Below, in pieces: positions 23,992-34,194 of a DNA stretch of 64,000 nucleotides (position 1 is the first letter of the stretch; each line of letters opens with the position of its first letter). The DNA is from Megascapheus bottae (Eukaryota > Chordata > Mammalia > Rodentia > Geomyidae). The stretch is from contig JANJXV010000188.1 in NCBI GenBank assembly GCA_024803745.1, positions 248,001 through 312,000 of the forward strand, written 5' to 3'. Below the pieces are notes generated by a model, which had not been told where the DNA came from, made no database searches, and saw only the letters and a program-made list of their open reading frames with translations. The position numbers were made by a program, and so were the translations under genes.

Positions 23992-24276
23992 CCTCCTCCT
24001 CCTACACCACCACCTCCTCCTCCTCCTCCTCCTCCTCCTCCTCCTCCTCCTCCTCTTCCTCCTTCTTCTTCCTCTTTCTCTCTCTCTCTTTCCCTCCCTC
24101 CCTCCCTTCCTCCCTCCCTCCCTCCCTTCCCCCTCTCTCTCCCCCCTCCCTCCCTCCCCCCCCTCTCTCTCCCTCCCTTCCTCCCTCCCTCCCTCCCTTC
24201 CCCCTCTCTCTCCCTGCTCCCTCCCTCCCCCCCTCTCTCTCCCTCCCTCCCTCCCTCCCTCCCCCCCTCTCTCTCA
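23992..24276 (+). repeat. (TCC)n and CCCT-rich tract in unit C
   Basis: A CTC trinucleotide run is followed by internally repeated TCCC/CTCT blocks of about 120 bp. The 122-residue leucine/proline/serine-rich ORF across it is low complexity and not a gene. Confidence 0.96.
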
Positions 24277-24979
24277 GAATGAGAAAAGACTAGTCCTTAG
24301 GGAAGTTTTAATTTGAAATATGTTTTCCTATAATGGCTCACCTCCAAGGTGTATTTCAAGCCTTAAACAAAATTCTGCCCAACTACGTGTCAGATGTCTA
24401 TATCAAGAGATGATGATGAAGACACGAGAATCTTTTTGGGCCCGTGTTTATCCCGATGTACCTCATTTCATTGCTCTGGGAATTGGGTTGGCCAATATAT
24501 AATGACTTGACTAGGTTTCCAGTTGTTCATGGAGAACTGACAGCTGAGGACAGGCCCCTCATATCGTATGTGCTTTATTTAGTGGATGAAAAGTCTCTTA
24601 CCATCAAGTCAGGGTTAGAATTTTATGTGAAAGGTAAATATTACACTAAAGATTCAAAACTTGGTGTATGGTATATGTATGTTTGTTTCCTCATATATTC
24701 TGGATGTGAAGGTGAAAAACTCATGAAACATAAATGTAAATATTTTAGTTGTTTATTAAAAGCATTTCATTATAAAACTGGTGTAGAATATCCCTTTAAA
24801 TTGATATTATACAGGACTTTGGTTTTGGTTAATCTTGTACAATGCATGTACTTTTGTTTGGATTTGCACCAAAGTTTCGGTTCCTAAGACCAACAGATCA
24901 CTCTTTTCCTTAAAAGGTAAAAAAGCCATATCAAGAGAGACAAAATGTGACTGATTTTATTTTTGTTCACATTTTACAG

Positions 24980-25030
24980 CAACCACATGAAGAAAATTGC
25001 AAATAAAATTCTACTGTCTCTATCATTCAG
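24980..25030 (+). CDS. Tpte: Tpte juxtamembrane mini-exon f (51 nt), entering S1
   Basis: This exon encodes NHMKKIANKILLSLSF. It aligns with the conserved TPTE stretch just before S1, which has the form SKIKKIVHSIVSSFAF. The acceptor is TTTTACAG and the donor GTGGGT. The final AG joins the G at 26875 to make Arg. The amphipathic, basic start is expected for the cytosolic approach to the first membrane helix. Confidence 0.82.
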
Positions 25031-26874
25031 GTGGGTAAGACTGTAGAAATACAAGCAATGAAGTATGTATATAAAATATAACATCAATATTTGAAGTGAA
25101 AAGAATCTAAGAAAGTACAAACTGAGCAACAAGAGTTTCTACTGTTAAGATGTTGAAAAATAACCCGTGTGTGCCTTCATACTATAATCCAATTGATCTT
25201 GGAAAATTGCCTTAAGCTGGTCTTATAACTCAGAAAAAAATGGCATTTAAGCAAGTCAATGTAATGACATATGGCTATGTGTTTTTCTACTCATGAAAGT
25301 AAGTAAATATAAGTTGGGTGCTGGTGGCTCACATCTCTAATCCTTGCTGAAAGCTGAGGATTACCACTGGAAGCCAGCTTGGACAGGAAAGTTCTTGAGA
25401 TTCTTATCTCACGAAAAAGCCAGAAGTGGCATTTTGGCTCAAGTGAGTTTGCTAGTCTTGAGCAAAAGCAGCTCAGGGACAGCACCTAGAGTACAAGGCT
25501 CAGGAATGGAAAAGGAAGAAGGAAAGACAGAAATACTGGAAGAATGAGAGGAGGGGTGTGAGGGAGAGGGAGAGGGAGATTGAGAGGGGGAGAGTGTGGG
25601 AGAGGGAGAGGGAGTGCAAGGAAGGAAGGAGGGAAGCAAGGAAGGAAGGAAAGTAGGAAAGAAGGAAAGAGGGAAAAGTATGGAGGGAGTGAGGAAAGAA
25701 GGAAAGCAAAAATAAAGGAAAGAATAACAACGAAGTGTTAAACTTTTGGAAGTATAGGTTGTAGTCTAATAACTCCCTTATTTATGTGATTCCTCCATTC
25801 TGGAAACACGTTCCTTAGGCTTCCACTCTACATATGAGAATAATTTTATACTGTGCCTTAGAGTACATAAAAATTAATAGTATTTTCATTTGAGTTTCAG
25901 TTTTAAAGTCTTTGAAATCTTCTCAATTCGTCGTCATAACGACATAAACGATACAATCAACCAATGGGTAGTTCGTTTAAAATATGTGACAGAAAGGCTT
26001 CAAAGCACTTAGAGTTCAATTCCATAAATATGTATGGAATTGAATTCTTTTTCATGTGTCCATAGCTGCGCAAGGAGTACCCCCAAATAAATAATCATAT
26101 CCATGTTAAAATCCTCAATAAAAATCTTAGGATCCAAGTGGGCATTAGTCATTTTAGGGCCTCATGCTTCCTGGACAGGCATTTCACTGACTGAACTAGA
26201 CTTCTAGCCCTTCCTGCTTTCTTATTTCTGAGATAAGGTTTGGCTTTTTGCTCTGACTGGCCTGGACTTCAGTAGGAAGACTGAAGTTGCCTTACTGACC
26301 TGGCTGGGACAAGAGGCTCACATCATCACACCTAGCTTGTCTTGTTGAAGTGGGTTTGTGGAATTTCTTTGCTGGGGCTGGCCTTGACCTGGTATCCTCC
26401 TCAGTCTCATGAGTAGCTAACATCATAGCTATGAACCACCGCACACAGGCAGGTAGTCCTTCAAGCGCTAGGTCAGTTATGCCTTCACTGAGCTTTAACT
26501 ATTACAGTCTGACAAAGATTCAGATTGATGACTTTTAATGTGCTAAAAGAAACTGATAGAGTCATCTTCAGAATTTATCAATATTTAAAGAGTTTATACT
26601 GACAGACTAGTCATTTCATTTCCATTTTTGTTCTAGCTTGCAGTTATTGTGTGGTTTCTACATACCCTCCAGTATACTGTTTAGGAGGGAATGTTGTTCA
26701 CTATTCAGTGCTTCTATTGGATAAAAAAACTGAACAATGTTTTTAGATAGGAATGCAGTAATTATTCATACCACTGGCCACTATAATCTTAAATAATGTC
26801 TTTTTAGCATCTGACATATAGTTTTAGGAATTGTTGAAATGTGGTGCCAAACTCTCATTGTCTATTTATTTTAG
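25031..26874. other. Tpte intron before the S1-S2 exon
   Basis: It contains a composite SINE (25310-25505), its purine-rich tail (25506-25735), and two diverged B1-like antisense pieces (about 26220-26450). The remainder is AT-rich with no recognised feature. Confidence 0.6.
25310..25735 (+). repeat. Composite SINE followed by expanded GA/GGAA tract
   Basis: A SINE body (GGTGCTGGTGGCTCACATCT, CGAAAAAGCCAGAAGTGGC, GCTCAGGGACAGCACC) leads into AGGGAGAGGGAGA and GGAAGGAAGG tracts. Minus-strand Ser/Pro-rich ORFs here are artefacts of the tract. Confidence 0.88.
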
Positions 26875-27036
26875 GATTTTGGCAATACTACTGATTTTTG
26901 TCGATCTTGGTCTAATGGTAACAGATATTACAGTTACAACCAGCAAACTCCATATTCCATTAGAGTACAGATCACTTTCCCTTGTGATTGCTATATTTTT
27001 CCTTTTGGATTTTGTTCTACAAGTATTTCTGAAAGG
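26875..27036 (+). CDS. Tpte: Tpte exon: voltage-sensor helices S1 and S2
   Basis: This 162-nt exon encodes two hydrophobic helices around a TPTE signature loop. S1 includes ILAILLIFVDLGLMV and the loop reads SKLHIPLEYRS. S2 includes IAIFFLLDFVLQVFL. The S1 Asp and S2 Asp of voltage-sensor domains, which pair with S4 arginines, are present. The acceptor is TTATTTTAG and the donor GTAAGT. The next exon joins by GG+G (Gly). The frame is open throughout. Confidence 0.92.
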
Positions 27037-27174
27037 GTAAGTTTTGTTCTCTCTGAAGCCTAAATCTGAAGAACCCTACTGAGACTGGCTCCTCCACCAA
27101 GTAGCTCAGGCTCACTATTTCCCTTAACTGTGTGCTTGAAATTCCCATTTATCTCCTTGATTTACACAAAATAA

Positions 27175-27365
27175 CATTTATTTGCCAGTCCTGGTGCTTG
27201 AACTCAGGGCCTGAGCGCTGTCCTTGGACATTTCTCAAGGCTAAAGAACTACCACTTGAGCCACAGCACCACTCCCAGTGTTTTTCTATATATGTGGTGC
27301 CAAGGAATTGCACCAGGTTCTTGGTGCATGATAGCAAGCATTCTACTAGGACAAACTCCCAGCCA
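27175..27365 (-). repeat. Dimeric ID-like SINE, - strand
   Basis: The antisense signature CCTGGTGCTTGAACTCAGGG, TTTCTCAAGGCTAAAG and CAGCACCACTCCCAGTG. Confidence 0.85.
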
Positions 27366-27609
27366 AATTTTTTTCAGGATACTAAATTAATTAGAAGATC
27401 AATCCAAACAAATGTGTGCCTCTTGAAAATCATTCTTGAAGCCAAGGCCCAAACCCAGATTTTCATTGAGTAGCTTTAATTAGTTTTATATTGCTTGAGA
27501 CACTCTCATGGAGTAGTTGAGAAAAGTCTTTGAACAGATAAAGCTTAAAGGGACTTACCAAAAGGGACCAGGTAATTAATATGTCAATGTGTATGTTAAG
27601 AAGGAGAAG

Positions 27610-28040
27610 TATGAGTGCCAGGAGTCTGTCTTAATGGTGGAATGCCTGCCAAGCATGCAGAAAGACCCAAGTTCAATTCCTCAGTTCCACATATAGAAAA
27701 AGCCAGATGTGGTGCTGTGGCACAAGTAGTAAAGCTCTAACCTTGAGAAAGTCCAAGGACAGTGTTCAGGCCCTGAGTTGAAGCACCAAGACTTGAGAAA
27801 AAAAAAGAAGTAGAATCTGGGCCCAGTGTCTAATGCCTGTAATCCTAGCTACTCAGGAAACTGCGATCTGTGAATCACAGTTCCAAGCCAGCCCAGGTGC
27901 TAAAGTCTGTGAGATTCCTATCTCCAGTTAACTACTAGAAAACCAGAAGTGTTTCTCTGGCTCAAGTGTTGCATGGTATCTTTGAGCTAAATAGCTCAGG
28001 GACAGTACCCAGTCCCAGAGTTCTGCCCCATGACTGTTAA
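27610..28040 (+). repeat. Two adjacent SINEs (dimeric ID-like, then B1/ID composite), + strand
   Basis: The first has GTTCAATTCCTCAGTTCC, AAGCCAGATGTGGTGCTGTG and CCTGAGTTGAAGCACCAAG and ends in an A run near 27797. The second starts CCAGTGTCTAATGCCTGTAA and ends TTCTGCCCCATGACTG. Confidence 0.87.
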
Positions 28041-29031
28041 AAATTAGAAGGAGAAGTATATACTTGAGGTCTATAGATCAATACTTTGATTCTGACTGGA
28101 ATTTCAAGTAATGTTTGATAGTATGTGAAATACTAGATACTGCACTCTAAATAGTCCCGAGTTCATTGAAAGGAAAAGTTTCAATGAAAGCATCTGCAGG
28201 TGTTGTGGAGATTGCTTATCATCTCATTAGTGAGATGTAGCAAGAAAGAAATAGATTGCTTCCCTTTCCTGCTTGCTGGTTTTCTGAAAAGTAGGATGGG
28301 TGAGGCAAGCCTTGGGGATGGGCTGCTGGGCGAGTCAGGCACTGGGTTTCCTAGCCTCCCTTTCTCCAAGTCATTTCAGAAGGTAGTGTATGTTCTTTCC
28401 TGAGGACTTGTTCTCCTTCTTCTCTTGAGCTAAGCAGAGTTATTCACTGCCAGGTTAGTCTGATCCTGACAGACTGCCTCAGAGTGTGAAGATGCTTTTC
28501 CTGGAGGACTAGTGCTCACCTCTGCAGGAGTCAGTGGTGGAGAGGAGTCTGGTAGATGGATGTCGGTCTTTGTCCTTTTAAGGACACAGCAGCCCCGTGG
28601 GATTCCATTGTGGGTGCAAGGACAGATTATGAGTTCAGAAGCGCAGTTCATACCCATCTCATATGATACTCATATATTGATCTGGGGATAGTATGATGTA
28701 CTGAAATTGTTGCTCAACAGAACTGTTGCATTTGTCTTCTTCCAACTCCATGGGAGAAGGCAGTGCATACCTCTTGTCCAATGGATGGGGTAGATGGCTT
28801 ATTCATTAAGCTTTGATTGTCATCAGGTATGCAAGTATGTAATAATACAAATTTACTACTTGAATACCTTCCACCAGTATTATGTTTTCTCTTTCCCAAA
28901 TCCAGTCCATCCATTTCATAGAATCTATTACAATAACAATTTTAATGAAGTTGAGTCAAGTACTTTTTGCTCTAAAGATTTTCCTCTATCCTCTTAAAGA
29001 AGATAACCATTTTTTTTACTTTCTCTTACAG

Positions 29032-29151
29032 GAAAAAGCATTATTTTTCAGATTTCCTCAATATTACAGCTGCTGCCATCACTATCATTATTTTATTTAT
29101 GGACATCACATACATATTCTTTAATGCTACATTTTTTAAAGATATCCAAAG
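29032..29151 (+). CDS. Tpte: Tpte exon: voltage-sensor helix S3
   Basis: This 120-nt exon begins KKHYFSDFLNI, matching the QQYFSDLFNI-type motif of the family. It continues through a hydrophobic S3 with an acidic MDITYIFF core and ends near KDIQR. The acceptor is TCTCTTACAG and the donor GTAGGA. The Arg codon is completed by the first base of the S4 exon. No damage is visible. Confidence 0.92.
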
Positions 29152-30029
29152 GTAGGAAGCCCATGACTTAACTGTCACACTTTTCTTTCATTTGTTCCTT
29201 AATTTGTACTTATTCTTGGCTTAAATTGTGTATATTGAACTGATTTCTGTTTAAGTTCTGAACCTGATACATTTTTTGAAAATAAAATATTAGGGAAGAT
29301 GACATGGATTGAGTGGTAGAGGCCTACTTAGCAAGTGTAAGAACCTGATTTCAAGGGACTGTAACACAAAAATGGAAGAACAAATGAAGGGAAAATGATA
29401 CATTTTCATACCCTTGAGATCTAAAAACAGACAGCATTTAAAGCCAGTTAAAGGTGTCTTCACTAAAGTACTTCCATTGGATATAGGAACTGGAACATCA
29501 TTTTGAAATCCCCCCTTGATGATCTACTAATCTGCTTTTCCTAATGTTGCAAGTGTATTGACTTGAACATGTATGAAGTTTCAGTGGCTCTAGTTATACT
29601 TCTCTAAAAAATAGCCGATGGAAACCAGGAAATCACGTATATGGCAACCCAGATAATGGATTTTTGCAATGGCAGTTTGGTAAAACGAAGAATGTTAAGG
29701 CAAAGTTAAAGCAGTAAGGGATTACTAAGTAATATGTGTATGGGTGTGGCTGTCTGTCTGTATCTGTGTCTGTGTCTGCCTCTGTCTCTATCTCCCTTTC
29801 CCTAAATGAGATAGAAAAATACCAATGTACATTGGAGGGCTAATGTTAGGAGGCTTTTAGCTATATTCATTAGAAGTCAAAGAAATAGATTCTTTCTTAC
29901 CAAAGTTTCTGAGAGGTCCAGTGTGATCCCCAAGTAAATATTGCTTTGGCTAGGGTTTGGATCTTGAAAATAACCTCAATCCATATGGTCCTTCAATGGG
30001 CAACCTCAACACCACTTGAGACCTTGGTA

Positions 30030-31600
30030 GCAAGACAACACTTGAGGTAGCAGCTACAGCAGCTGAATCAAGATGGATCGGAGTCAGAGTCGTGGTCATG
30101 GCCAGAGGTAGCAAGAAGGATGATAAGGACAAGAAAAGGAAATATGAAGCACCTGTACCAACTAGAGTGGAGAAATAGAAGAAGAAAACGAAGTGACCAG
30201 ATGCTGCCAGCAAACTGCCACTGGTGACACCTTACACTCAGTGTCGCTTGAAATAACTGAAGTTAGAGATAATTAAAGATTATCTTCTCATGGAAGAAGA
30301 ATTTCTTAGAAATCAGGAACAAATGAAGCTATTAGAAGCAAAGCAAGAGGAGGAAAGATGAAAGGTGGATGACCTGGGGGGGACCCTGATGTCGGTAGGC
30401 ACCTTGGAAGAGGATCACTGATGACATTTGTGCCATGGTGTCCACATCTGTGGGCTCTGAGCACTGTGTCATCATCCTTTCCATCCTGGACAAGAACCTG
30501 CTGGAACCAGGCTGCTCAGTCCTGCTCAACCACAAAGTGCATGCGGTGATAGGGATGCTAATAGATGACACGGTCCCCCTGGTCACAGTGATGAAGGTGG
30601 AGAGGCTCCCCAGGAGACATATGCAGATATGGGTGGCTTAGACAACCAAATCCAGTATATTAAGGAATCTGAGGAATTGCCTGTCACTCATCCTGAATAT
30701 TATGAAGAGATTGGTATAAAACACCCATCATTCTCTATAGGCCACCTGGCACAGGTAAAACTGTTGGCTAAAGCAGTAGGAAATGAAACATTGGCCACTT
30801 TCTTGAGAGAGGTGGGCTCACAACTTATTCAAAAGCACCTAGGCAACGGGCCCCTACTTGTATGGGAATTGTTTCGAGTTGCAGAAGAACACGAACCATC
30901 CATTGTGTTTATTGATTAAATTGATGTCATTGGCACCAGAATGTAAGATTTGGACTCTGGAGGTGAGAGAGAAGTTCAGAGAACCATGTTGGTGCTGTTA
31001 AGCCACTTGAATCGTTTTGATTCAAGGGGGGATGTGAAAGTGATCATGGCCCCAAACCAGATAGAAACTTTGGATCCAGCACTGATCAGACCAGGCTTCA
31101 TTGACAGAAAGATTGAGTTCCCCCTGCCAGATGAGAAAAAAAAATAAGCTCACCTTCTACATTCATAAAAGCATGACTGTCCTGGCAGACAACGTGACTC
31201 TAGATGACTTGATCAGGGCAAAGATGATCTCTCTGGGGCCAACAATAAGGCAATCTGTACGGAAGCTGGGCTGATGGCCTTGAGGGAACGCAGAATTAAA
31301 GTAACAAATGTAGACTTCAAAAAATCTAAACAAAATCTTGTTTATTAAAAACAAGAAGGCACACCTGAGGGGCTCTATCTCTAGGAACCACAACTGCCTC
31401 AGGAAAGTGATGGGAGTTTTCCTAGCTCTCCCCTGGGAAGCCATTAGTGCCTGCCCAGTGGAAACCATGGGTCAGATGATTTTACTAAAAATTCCCCTTT
31501 GACTTAGGAAATGTGGCTTGTAGGTCTCACATCTGGCAATCTCTGTTGTCTATGCTGTGCAGCACTCTGCTTCCCAATAAAGTGCGTTTTTCAGAAAGAA
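30030..31600 (+). pseudogene. PSMC1: PSMC1 (26S proteasome ATPase Rpt2) processed pseudogene
   Basis: This intronless, broken copy of PSMC1 starts near 30073 (MDRSQSRGHG). Recognisable blocks are [68 protein letters not shown] and, at 31382, the EGLYL-type end. The Walker A loop is deleted and replaced by unrelated residues, and a stop interrupts Walker B, so it cannot be an ATPase. The AATAAA at 31576-31581 is followed by an A-rich tail that has grown into a GAAA microsatellite. It lies in the intron between the S3 and S4 exons. Confidence 0.9.
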
Positions 31601-31681
31601 AGATAGAAAGGAAGAAATGAGGAAGGAAGGAAGGAAGGAAGGAAGGAAGGAAGGAAGGACAGAAAGGAAGGAAGGAAGAAA

Positions 31682-31731
<50 letters not shown>

Positions 31732-31830
31732 AAGAGATAGAGAAAGAAAGAAAGAAAGAAAGAAAGAAGGAAAGAGAGAAAGAAAAGATGAAAGAAAGAA
31801 ATAAAGAAAGAGAGAGAGAGAAAGAGATAG

Positions 31831-31869
<39 letters not shown>

Positions 31870-31905
31870 AGGAAAGAGAGAAAGAAAAGATGAAAGAAAG
31901 AAAGA
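31600..31905 (+). repeat. GGAA/GAAA microsatellite grown from a pseudogene poly(A) tail
   Basis: Purine repeats (GGAA, then GAAA with GATA and GAGA interruptions, including two similar blocks of about 105 bp) begin just after the PSMC1 poly(A) signal. Long Ser/Phe/Leu ORFs on the minus strand and Lys/Glu ORFs on the plus strand are low complexity. Confidence 0.95.
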
Positions 31906-32225
31906 ACACATCAGCCTCCACCCTAGACCACTGAATTGGAAACTCTGGGATCTGTGAACCATGGTTGAAGCAGTTCTGCCAAATGAATCTTGTTGGACAT
32001 GTCCACACCTTTGTGTTTCTGCATGGAGGAGAAACACCAGCCAGTATGGTTGGGAAGTATTGCAACCTGTTCCCTGCCTGATATGCATGTACTAGCTGTA
32101 GGGAGCCTCTGTTACTAAAAGGAATAACACCAATGTACAAACAATCAAAGTTCATTTGGGGGGAAGATGAAAACTAAAATAGTCTATAAATCTGAATGAA
32201 CTCATTACTGTTTGTCCAGACAGTA

Positions 32226-32450
32226 ATTTCTCAATCTTAGCATTACTGATATTTTGAGAAGATAGTTATTACTTGGGTAGGGAAGAGAGGACAAAAACAT
32301 CCTATCATTCTTCCTAGATTCATATTTATTGTAGGGTGGTTAGCAGCAGTCCTAGATGTGATTAGCACCTGCATCCATTTGGTTGTGACCACCAAGTATG
32401 TCCATATGTTACCCAGTGTCCTCTGGGATGAGGGGTATAGCTGACTGTTA
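32226..32450 (+). mobile_element. MER5A-like hAT DNA transposon fossil
   Basis: The sequence follows the MER5A consensus as I know it: TTTCTCAATCTTAGCATTAC, then the TTTAGCAGCATCC-type segment, then the block corresponding to TGTGACAACCAAAAATGTC, and ending in a CCCAGTGTCCTCTGGG part. It is an old non-autonomous element shared among placental mammals and sits just upstream of the S4 exon. Confidence 0.7.
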
Positions 32451-32581
32451 GAGCACTAGAGCAGAACGTGGAGGCCATGGGGGTGGTGCAGAGCAATGTA
32501 ACATATGTACACAGATTTAAACGTATGTATTGATGAACTCTTCTCTTTCTGAACTAAAAGTATGTATCTATCAATTTTTAG

Positions 32582-32681
32582 AATGATTGTATTCTTTCGG
32601 CTTCTGAGGCTGATAACACTTATGAGGATCTTTCACCTTGCAACTCAGAAAAGACATCTAGAAAAATTAATCAGAAGACTG
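32582..32681 (+). CDS. Tpte: Tpte exon: voltage-sensing helix S4
   Basis: This 100-nt exon encodes the charged S4: FFRLLRLITLMRIFHL, then KRHLEKLIRRL. Arginines have the same spacing as in human TPTE2 (R-LL-R, five residues, R). The following lysine/arginine-rich stretch begins the linker to the phosphatase. The acceptor is CAATTTTTAG and the donor GTAAGT. It ends on a complete codon. Confidence 0.93.
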
Positions 32682-32794
32682 GTAAGTGGGCAGGACATGT
32701 TTGCTTCCCATCCTGGTAAAAGTTTTAGGTAGCAATATCAAATTCTTTGTGCTTGACTTCTGTTTTACAGCTTCATCATTTTTGTTCCTCCCAG

Positions 32795-32858
32795 GTGTCT
32801 GGCAATAAGAGACGATATGCCAAGGATGGATTTGACCTAGATTTAACTTACATCACTG
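32795..32858 (+). CDS. Tpte: Tpte exon: basic linker and start of phosphatase domain
   Basis: This 64-nt exon encodes [21 protein letters not shown]. In voltage-sensing phosphatases this linker (NKRRY region) binds phosphoinositides and couples S4 movement to catalysis. The [11 protein letters not shown] element starts the PTEN-like fold. The acceptor is TCCTCCCAG and the donor GTTTGT, a weak donor (+3 T). It joins the next exon through G+AC (Asp). Confidence 0.92.
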
Positions 32859-34129
32859 GTTTGTGAAACTTAACTGTTGATTGACTTCTCTTAATTATAT
32901 TACTGTTTTTTGAAACTTGTCATGTGATTGACTTATGTTTAATCCACATTTTCCTTTGAAGTAAGAATATTCCCTTTGATTTTCCCAAACTACAATGTTT
33001 TTTATCTAAGGGACATTGGTTTGTGCTTTTTGTTTTTGATTTGTTACTACGTTGGCTTCTTTGGTGGTTCTGGGAAAAGAACTCAGTCTCTTGCTTGCTT
33101 GGGAGGCTCTCCTACTTCTGCCACACCACTAGCACTTTTTATGTAATTGTTATTTTCAAGGTAGGCTCTTGCTTTCTGTCCCAGCTTTTCTGAGCTAAGT
33201 TCTTCTACTTGTATGCCATTGTACCAAGCCATTTATTGAGATGAAGTCTTTCCATGTTCCTCAGATCTTTGCCTCCTGAATAGCTGATTTCCAAGATTGA
33301 GCCAAAAATGCCTAGCTTTTTTGCTTTCTCTCTCTTCTTTTTTGTTTCTCTTCTTTCTTCCTTTCTCTGTCTCGCTTACCTTCTCTTCTTTCTTCTTTCC
33401 TTCCTTCCTTTCCATACTCTCAAAGTATTTTTCTCAATGATTTCATAGGCTACTGTGTTATGGTAATATATTGGTAGATTACATCTGGGTACAGGTAATC
33501 TCATTCATTTCAAACCAAGACTCCCTGGTGGTTAGACAGTAAATACGATGCAATTTCAAGTGGCTCCATTAAAATTTCACTTATTATTTATTCAGTTTTG
33601 TTAGCTATCTAAGCATCCAAGAGAAAGAGACCTTAATCTTCTAAAATCCCAGAGAACAAGTTCATTATCCATGAGGTCAGGTTTGCTAAGGGAAGACGGC
33701 TTCAAACACTAAGTTCCTGTTGAGCCTAAGGATATTATGATATTGCATAACTTATTTATTTACTTTTGTATTGTATTGTCAGTCCTGGGGCTTGAACTCA
33801 GAACTTGATAACTGTCTTTTAGCTTCTTTTGCTCAAGGCTAGCACTTTACCAGTAGAGTCACACTGCCACTTCTGGTGTTTTCTCTTTATGTTGTCCTGA
33901 GGAATCCAACTCAGAGTGTTTTTGCATGCAAGTCAAACGCTCCGCCACAAAATCACCTCCCTAGACTTCTATTGCTTCATCTTAATGCATCATCTTGGTT
34001 ATGTCACTGTCATATCAACTCTTCTTGTACTCTGAGAAAAGAACCTGGATAGATGTACAAATAATTTTTGTTATTATTGTTGTTCCCATCTGTACTGACT
34101 TTCCTAATAGGGATTCTTTTGCTTTCCAG
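32859..34129. other. Tpte intron with antisense SINEs
   Basis: It holds a degraded antisense SINE region (about 33055-33310), a TTTC/TTCC pyrimidine tract (33310-33415) and an antisense dimeric ID-like SINE (33775-33965). No exon was recognised. Confidence 0.6.
33775..33965 (-). repeat. Dimeric ID-like SINE, - strand
   Basis: The antisense signature CCTGGGGCTTGAACTCAGAA, TTGCTCAAGGCTAGCAC and CACTTCTGGTGTTTTC. Confidence 0.85.
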
Positions 34130-34194
34130 ACCGTCTTGTCGCCATGTCATTTCCATCCTCTGGGATACATACATTCTATAGGAATCCAATGCAG
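34130..34194 (+). CDS. Tpte: Tpte phosphatase exon (AMSFPSSG motif)
   Basis: This exon encodes RLVAMSFPSSGIHTFYRNPMQ after the shared Asp codon. AMSFPSSG and FYRNP are diagnostic of the PTEN/TPTE phosphatase fold (PTEN has AMGFPAE and YRN at this place). The acceptor is TGCTTTCCAG and the donor GTAAGC. It ends in phase 0. Confidence 0.92.

Larger units (their letters stand above)
21180..24900. repeat. Duplicated segment, unit C
   Basis: Unit C matches unit B from about 10830 to 12600, with an L1 inserted at 22070-23358 that B lacks. It carries mini-exon c2. After about 24900 it no longer matches A or B and leads into the juxtamembrane exon f. Confidence 0.72.
27037..29031. other. Tpte intron between the S1-S2 and S3 exons
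   Basis: It holds an antisense ID-like SINE (27175-27365), a + strand dimeric SINE (27610-27800) and a composite SINE (27806-28040). The stretch 28180-28680 is GC-richer and contains short ORFs on both strands that I cannot assign. Confidence 0.6.
29152..32581. other. Tpte intron between the S3 and S4 exons
   Basis: It contains a degraded SINE (29290-29400), a TCTG-type short tract (29750-29800), the PSMC1 pseudogene with its GAAA tail, and the MER5A fossil. Nothing else was recognised. Confidence 0.6.

Noticed and set aside
23948..24316. 122-residue Leu/Pro/Ser ORF
   Set aside because: It spans the CTC and CCCT tract in unit C.
24490..24660. Block with ttccag...GTAAAT borders considered as another Tpte exon
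   Set aside because: Read in the phase required by the mini-exon ladder it contains a stop, and the A and B copies have different frame and borders.
30435..31147. Possible functional PSMC1 retrogene from the three sizeable ORFs
   Set aside because: Frameshifts, stops and loss of the Walker A loop show that it is a disabled processed pseudogene.
31550..32155. 201- and 165-residue minus-strand ORFs rich in Ser, Phe and Leu
   Set aside because: They read through the GAAA/GGAA tract next to the PSMC1 pseudogene and are low complexity.
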